A DNA stretch of 9,726 bases from an uncultured Candidatus Saccharibacteria bacterium. Lineage in GTDB: Bacteria; Patescibacteriota; Saccharimonadia; Saccharimonadales; Saccharimonadaceae. The notes beneath the pieces are model-generated. The model searched no databases and had not been told where the DNA came from. It saw nothing but the letters and a program-made list of their open reading frames with translations. Shown here piece after piece: positions 7,039 through 9,726 of this stretch. Each line of letters begins with the position of its first letter. Within the stretch, counting starts at the first letter, position 1. The DNA lies in assembly GCA_937876715.1 (NCBI GenBank), contig CALEGA010000032.1:1-9726 (forward strand), written 5' to 3'. The position numbers and the translations under genes are program-made.

Positions 7039-7594
7039 GCGCCAAAAGGTAAAATCTTTCCAAATTTCCGTTCTTCCCCGCCAGATTGTTGTCTCTCTTA
7101 TTTTCAATAATAAACCCATTTTCCATCAACCATTGTTCAAATTTTTTAATAATTTCTCGTCGCATTTTTTCATTTTTCACCACCCCTTTCACAAGTTGGT
7201 GCGACTCTGCCTCAAATTGCGGCTTCAACATCACCAAAAACTTCGTCCCCTCTCCCGCCAAATTCCGTTTAGTATAAGCGAGAACCTTGGTCAAACTCAC
7301 AAACGACACGTCTGCCAGAATCACATCAATCCTCTCGTCTATCCTAAACTCAAAAATGTCCGTCTTCTCGTGCAGCTCAATCCTCGGGTCAAATCTAAGC
7401 GGCGCTTTCATCTGCCTCGTTCCCTTTTCCACCGCAATCACCCTCTTCGCGCCACTATTCAACGCATACTCCGTAAATCCTCCCGTTGAACTACCAATAT
7501 CCAGCACCACCTTATCCCTAAAATCAAAAGCAAACGCCCTTGCGGCGTTTGCTAATTTGATTTCTGCTCTACTTACGACGTTCCCTATATGCAT
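7025..7594 (-). CDS. TlyA/FtsJ-family SAM-dependent rRNA 2'-O-methyltransferase, lacking the S4 domain
   Basis: TlyA enzymes methylate ribose 2'-hydroxyls of rRNA cytidines. From the ATG at 7594 the protein has 189 residues, against about 250-270 for typical TlyA. Homology starts at VVSRAEIKL (the family's YVSRGGxKL) and continues through motif I VLDIGSSTGGFT, the ADVSFVSL strand, LKPQFE and the final GKNGNLERF. A K-D-K-E methyltransferase tetrad can be placed at K13, D95, K124 and E179 of this start. The N-terminal S4 RNA-binding domain is absent, and the DNA where it would lie encodes the end of EF-P. The start is uncertain: a TTG at 7627 and an ATG at 7621 are also in frame but overlap efp more, and the 7594 ATG has only a weak GAG upstream. 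It still overlaps efp by 26 nt. A terminator-like hairpin lies inside its first codons. Confidence 0.88.
   Translation of the reverse strand: MHIGNVVSRAEIKLANAARAFAFDFRDKVVLDIGSSTGGFTEYALNSGAKRVIAVEKGTRQMKAPLRFDPRIELHEKTDIFEFRIDERIDVILADVSFVSLTKVLAYTKRNLAGEGTKFLVMLKPQFEAESHQLVKGVVKNEKMRREIIKKFEQWLMENGFIIENKRDNNLAGKNGNLERFYLLALAKK
7521..7553 (-). terminator. Predicted intrinsic terminator after efp, nested in the methyltransferase reading frame
   Basis: On the minus strand, 15 nt after the efp TAG, arms AGCAAACGCC (7553-7544) and GGCGTTTGCT (7538-7529) pair perfectly over 10 bp around a 5-nt loop. The sequence continues TTTGATTT, a T-rich but interrupted run. This is the classic position and shape of a Rho-independent terminator for the rpsF-ssb-rpsR-efp operon. 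It also encodes the stretch just after the VSRAEIK motif of the methyltransferase, so termination would cut that gene off, and its expression would depend on read-through. The broken T tract suggests partial efficiency. Confidence 0.7.
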
Positions 7595-8129
7595 AAGTCT
7601 CAGTATCAATACTAACGACATCTCCAACTTTAATAAACGCCGGCACTTTCACGACCACACCGGTCTCAAGCGTCGCATCTTTCATCACAGAAGTCGAAGT
7701 ATCGCCTTTCACGGCAGTTTCCGTATAAGTCACAGCCAGCCAAAGATTTTTCGGCAACACGAGGTTGATTGGTGTTCCGTTATAGAACTGAATCTCCATC
7801 TCGTCGCCCTCTTTCATAAAATCTTTCATATCTCCCACCATCTCGGCAAGCAACTCATACTGCTCAAACGACTCTGGATCCATAAAATAGAACTTTTCGT
7901 CGTCTTTATAAAGATACTGCACTTTACGCGTTGTCACCTCGGCAGGCTCAATCTTTTCCTGACCTTTAAAAGTCTTCGGCAAAAGCGCACCCGTAATCAA
8001 GTTTTTCACTTTCACGTTCACGATAGAACCCCCTCGTCCCATCACTTTCTGTGAATACTCAACCACCTTATACGGCTGCCCGTCAAGCGTAATCAACACA
8101 TTTTTCTTCAAATCTGTCGGTCCATACAT
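7569..8129 (-). CDS. efp: Translation elongation factor P
   Basis: EF-P binds between the ribosomal P and E sites and relieves stalling at consecutive prolines. The 186-residue protein matches family length, with the KOW-like N-terminal domain (LDGQPYKVVEYSQ, 15-27), the domain II region FYFMDPESFEQYEL (80-93), a domain III segment LPKNLWLAVTYTE (125-137) and the C-terminal GDTSTSVMKDATLETG signature (141-156). The domain I tip loop reads KVMGRGG (28-34), placing Arg32 where E. coli has the modified Lys34. The start is ATG at 8129, with AAAGGGG 8 nt upstream. A second ATG 4 nt further in is out of frame. It is the last gene of the ribosomal-protein operon, 21 nt after rpsR, in the position where many bacteria carry rplI. 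Confidence 0.97.
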   Translation of the reverse strand: MYGPTDLKKNVLITLDGQPYKVVEYSQKVMGRGGSIVNVKVKNLITGALLPKTFKGQEKIEPAEVTTRKVQYLYKDDEKFYFMDPESFEQYELLAEMVGDMKDFMKEGDEMEIQFYNGTPINLVLPKNLWLAVTYTETAVKGDTSTSVMKDATLETGVVVKVPAFIKVGDVVSIDTETYAYRERRK

Positions 8130-8150
8130 AATATATACCCCTTTCTATAT

Positions 8151-8348
8151 TTAGTTTGCAGACACGAATGGCAACAAAGCCAGATGGCGTGCACGTTTCA
8201 CAGCAACCGCAAGCTGTCTTTGTTGCTTCGCGGTCAAACCGGTGCGAGCACCTGCTTCGATACGACCATAAGGGTCAAGAAACTTTTGCAAAGTTTTCAC
8301 ATCCTTATAGTCAAAATAGATATTAGAGTCAACTTTAACTCTCCTCAT
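8151..8348 (-). CDS. rpsR: 30S ribosomal protein S18 (bS18)
   Basis: S18 binds the 30S platform as a heterodimer with S6. The 65-residue product is about ten residues shorter than the E. coli protein, mainly at the N-terminus. It contains [12 protein letters not shown] (13-24), the [15 protein letters not shown] core (33-47) and the conserved C-terminal [11 protein letters not shown] (51-61). No cysteine is present, so it is the zinc-free form. The ATG is preceded by AAGGAG at good spacing. It lies 21 nt after ssb, in the usual rpsF-ssb-rpsR order. Confidence 0.97.
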   Translation of the reverse strand: MRRVKVDSNIYFDYKDVKTLQKFLDPYGRIEAGARTGLTAKQQRQLAVAVKRARHLALLPFVSAN

Positions 8349-8369
8349 ATTTCTCCTTAATTAAATTTG

Positions 8370-8840
8370 TTAAAAAGGAATTTCTGATAGGTCAATAGGC
8401 TCATCTTCGTCCGCAGGAGCTTCCTCAGCTGCAGCTTCTTCTTTCACGGCATTATTTCCCCCAAAATTACCACCGTTATACCCACTGTTGTTATTCCTAT
8501 CATTATTCGCCGGCCCAGTAAAGTTAAAATCTTCCACCACAATTTCTACTCGGCTACGCTTCTGTCCAGAATTCTTGTCCTCCCAGCTGCGTTGGTCAAG
8601 CCGTCCCGACACAAGCACGCCTGCGCCTTTCTTAGCATATTGACCAATCATCTCGCCAAGCTTACCCCAAGCCGAACAATCGATAAACGACACTGCCTCT
8701 TGCTGGGTACCGCTCGAATCGCGATAAACGCGATTCACGGCGACGGAGAACGAACAAACGCTCGCACCATTTGGTGTCGTACGCAATTCTGGATCTCTTG
8801 TTAAGTTTCCTGTAATAATAGCTTTACTAAAGCCACGCAT
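8370..8840 (-). CDS. ssb: Single-stranded DNA-binding protein
   Basis: SSB coats single-stranded DNA during replication, repair and recombination and recruits partner enzymes through its C-terminal tip. Of 156 residues, about 1-110 form the OB fold: the start FSKAIITGNLTRDPELR (4-20), FSVAVNR (31-37), FIDCSAWGKLGE (52-63), KGAGVLVSGRL (71-81) and VEIVVEDFNF (98-107). A Gly/Asn-rich linker (about 112-129) and an Ala/Glu segment lead to the acidic tip DLSEIPF, equivalent to the DDDIPF protein-binding tail. The start follows GAGGAGG, which is encoded by the acidic end of rpsF, 3 nt after the rpsF stop, so translation is coupled. Confidence 0.98.
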   Translation of the reverse strand: MRGFSKAIITGNLTRDPELRTTPNGASVCSFSVAVNRVYRDSSGTQQEAVSFIDCSAWGKLGEMIGQYAKKGAGVLVSGRLDQRSWEDKNSGQKRSRVEIVVEDFNFTGPANNDRNNNSGYNGGNFGGNNAVKEEAAAEEAPADEDEPIDLSEIPF

Positions 8841-8843
8841 AAA

Positions 8844-9212
8844 TTATTCCTCCTCAGTTTTTTCTTCTTGTGCTTCTTCGGCACGGGCGGCACGGCGCTC
8901 TGCACGCTTAGCTTCAAGCTTCAGCTTGCGCTCGTCCACGGTGACCAGAAGATAACGTAACACTTCGTCAGTAATGTTCAACACACCGGAAATCTTCGCT
9001 GGCGCTTCTGCCGGCAAATCAGCTTCCAAGTAGTAGTAAACGGCAAACTCTTGACCCTTAATCGGATAAGCGAGACGTTTCTTGCCTTCGTTGGCTTCTT
9101 TCGTCACTTTACCACCATTGGTGTCAATCAGTTCTTTCACTTTACTGACCACAGTTTCTGTATTCATCTCTAAATCAGGATGAATCAAGAACGTAAGTTC
9201 GTATTGCTTCAC
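8844..9212 (-). CDS. rpsF: 30S ribosomal protein S6 (bS6)
   Basis: S6 pairs with S18 on the 30S platform. The 122-residue product has the S6 ferredoxin-like core: KQYELTFLIHPDL (2-14), the GKKRLAYPIKGQEFAVYYYL stretch (43-62) and the final strand DEVLRYLLVTVDE (82-94). A charged Arg/Ala/Glu tail follows (about 95-122) and its last Glu codons double as the ssb ribosome binding site. The start codon is GTG (9212-9210), not ATG. It is supported by AAAGGAG at 9225-9219 with 6 nt spacing and by alignment of KQYEL with the usual M-x-x-YE start of S6. It is the first gene of its operon, downstream of a promoter and a structured leader that may bind the S6:S18 complex. Confidence 0.97.
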   Translation of the reverse strand: MKQYELTFLIHPDLEMNTETVVSKVKELIDTNGGKVTKEANEGKKRLAYPIKGQEFAVYYYLEADLPAEAPAKISGVLNITDEVLRYLLVTVDERKLKLEAKRAERRAARAEEAQEEKTEEE

Positions 9213-9218
9213 GATTTG

Positions 9219-9225
9219 CTCCTTT
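9219..9225 (-). promoter_or_regulatory. Ribosome binding site fixing the GTG start of rpsF
   Basis: AAAGGAG lies 6 nt before GTG on the minus strand. It decides the non-ATG start of rpsF, and it lies 2 nt beyond the base of the leader hairpin, so protein bound to the hairpin could block ribosome access. Confidence 0.85.
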
Positions 9226-9227
9226 GG

Positions 9228-9264
9228 TTAACGGGAATGCGACTAAATCCACTCCCTGAGTTAA
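9228..9264 (-). promoter_or_regulatory. Candidate S6:S18-binding leader hairpin in the rpsF 5' UTR
   Basis: In the leader, on the minus strand, TTAA (9264-9261) can pair with TTAA (9231-9228), and GAGTG (9254-9250) with CATTC (9239-9235, one G-U pair) around a 10-nt loop. This leaves an asymmetric internal loop with CTCAGG on the 5' side and CCG on the 3' side. A bulged CCG between a basal stem and a hairpin, just before rpsF, is the published definition of the S6:S18 complex-binding motif, which mimics the 16S rRNA site. The basal stem is weak (four A-U pairs), and an alternative fold with GGGAGTG/CATTCCC pairing would hide part of the CCG. Confidence 0.55.
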
Positions 9265-9274
9265 TATTGAGCCA

Positions 9275-9303
9275 ATTATATCACACGTTTGCTAAATTGT
9301 CGA
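9275..9303 (-). promoter_or_regulatory. Predicted sigma70-type promoter of the rpsF operon
   Basis: On the minus strand TCGACA (9303-9298, five of six consensus positions) and a perfect TATAAT (9280-9275) are separated by exactly 17 nt. The -35 and spacer lie inside the last codons of ftsK, and the -10 directly follows the ftsK TGA. The expected transcription start is near 9268, giving a leader of about 55 nt that contains the candidate S6:S18 hairpin and the rpsF ribosome binding site. Confidence 0.8.
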
Positions 9304-9726
9304 ACTCTTCCATAGACTTAATCAACATATCACGAGGTTTGTTACCATTCTGCGGCCCAATCACGCCGATTTCTTCAAACCAAATCGCAAGACCCGACAC
9401 AAACCCGTGCCCTTTTCCAAGATACGTCTGCAACATCGCCGTCGAGAACTTGCCCTTGGAAATAGAAATCTCTACCGCTTTGCGCACTACCGGGTCATTC
9501 GGGTCATACTTCCGTCCAAGGTCACCAAAGGCACCACCGTCGCTCGGACCCATCCCCTTAATCTGCACCGGCTGTGCAATTACATCTGGATTATACTCTG
9601 GCGGTCGTTGCGCTTTCAGATAATCCGTCAAATTCTTCACGTCGCCATTCCCTTTCTTATCTTCGTACGCCCACGCACCCTGAATTCGCCTTGGCTTCCG
9701 CATCATATCGGTCGTCAGCATCAACA
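9281..9726 (-). CDS. ftsK: DNA translocase FtsK, C-terminal fragment with gamma domain, cut by window edge
   Basis: FtsK pumps chromosomal DNA through the closing septum. Only the last 148 or so residues are visible; the motor's Walker motifs lie beyond base 9726. The fragment starts in the end of the RecA-like motor (LTTDMMRKPRRIQGAW, matching the family's LPADMSKPRRIQGAF-like segment), passes a linker (about 45-72), and ends in a winged-helix gamma domain: DPVVRKAVEISISKGKFSTA (77-96, counted from the ATG at 9721 as residue 2), then EEIGVIGPQNGNKPRDML (117-134). In an ungapped comparison with E. coli gamma, the recognition helix reads GHGFVSGLAIW where E. coli has GYNRAARIIEQ, so the residues that read KOPS are not conserved. 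The TGA stop abuts the rpsF -10 box. Confidence 0.93.
   Translation of the reverse strand, partial: LMLTTDMMRKPRRIQGAWAYEDKKGNGDVKNLTDYLKAQRPPEYNPDVIAQPVQIKGMGPSDGGAFGDLGRKYDPNDPVVRKAVEISISKGKFSTAMLQTYLGKGHGFVSGLAIWFEEIGVIGPQNGNKPRDMLIKSMEEFDNLANV

Noticed and set aside
7595..7627. Longer start (TTG at 7627 or ATG at 7621) for the TlyA-like gene
   Set aside because: These would add residues with no family similarity and deepen the overlap with efp, and neither has a well-spaced ribosome binding site. The ATG at 7594 lies just before the first conserved motif. Not fully excluded.
7287..8054. Plus-strand open frame of 255 residues opposite efp and the methyltransferase
   Set aside because: It spans two convincing minus-strand genes and their junction, and its composition is that of an antisense shadow with no family resemblance.
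9228..9264. Reading the rpsF leader hairpin as an ftsK terminator
   Set aside because: No T run follows the hairpin, it lies downstream of a strong promoter, and it is followed directly by the rpsF ribosome binding site.

Overview
This window is a compact, one-directional stretch of bacterial chromosome. Every gene I can support lies on the minus strand, so transcription runs from high to low coordinates. TGA is a real stop codon here (pilO and ftsK end with it), so the code is standard and not the UGA-Gly code of Gracilibacteria/Absconditabacteria. Short intergenic gaps, a shortened S18, a TlyA-like enzyme without its S4 domain, no rplI (L9) gene after rpsR, and a type IV pilus locus whose membrane proteins carry Cys-rich outer domains all suggest a Patescibacteria/CPR monoderm. 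Candidatus Saccharibacteria (TM7) is my best guess, but this is inference and not a proven assignment.

Layout in transcription order: (1) 9281-9726, the C-terminal end of the DNA translocase FtsK with its winged-helix gamma domain. (2) 9213-9303, a strong promoter (-35 inside the ftsK end, -10 touching the ftsK stop) and a leader hairpin resembling the S6:S18 autoregulatory RNA. (3) 7569-9212, rpsF-ssb-rpsR-efp (ribosomal proteins S6 and S18, single-stranded-DNA-binding protein, elongation factor P). (4) 7529-7553, a perfect 10-bp hairpin followed by a T-rich run just after efp. It looks like an intrinsic terminator but sits inside the first codons of the next gene, a TlyA/FtsJ-type methyltransferase (7025-7594). 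(5) 1-7002, a type IV pilus motor and assembly operon, pilM-pilN-pilO-orf170-pilB-pilT-pilC, with pilC cut by the window edge.

The pilus genes make one machine. PilM is the cytoplasmic actin-like protein that binds the N-terminal INLVPD motif of PilN. PilN and PilO are single-pass membrane proteins with large outer domains. The 170-residue protein in the position where diderms have pilP is also single-pass and carries a textbook EF-hand calcium loop between two cysteines. PilB is the extension ATPase, PilT the retraction ATPase and PilC the membrane platform. No pilin, prepilin peptidase or secretin gene lies in the window.

Most start codons have a good Shine-Dalgarno sequence. The two exceptions, pilM and pilT, each have a sigma70-like -10 box only 6-7 nt before the ATG, which predicts leaderless mRNAs. 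The observations most worth following are the calcium/disulfide features of the pilus proteins, the two leaderless promoters, the S6:S18-type leader, the terminator nested in the methyltransferase gene, and the loss of the KOPS-reading residues in FtsK gamma. I see no mobile element, CRISPR array, tRNA or rRNA, and no gene-free stretch longer than about 70 bases.
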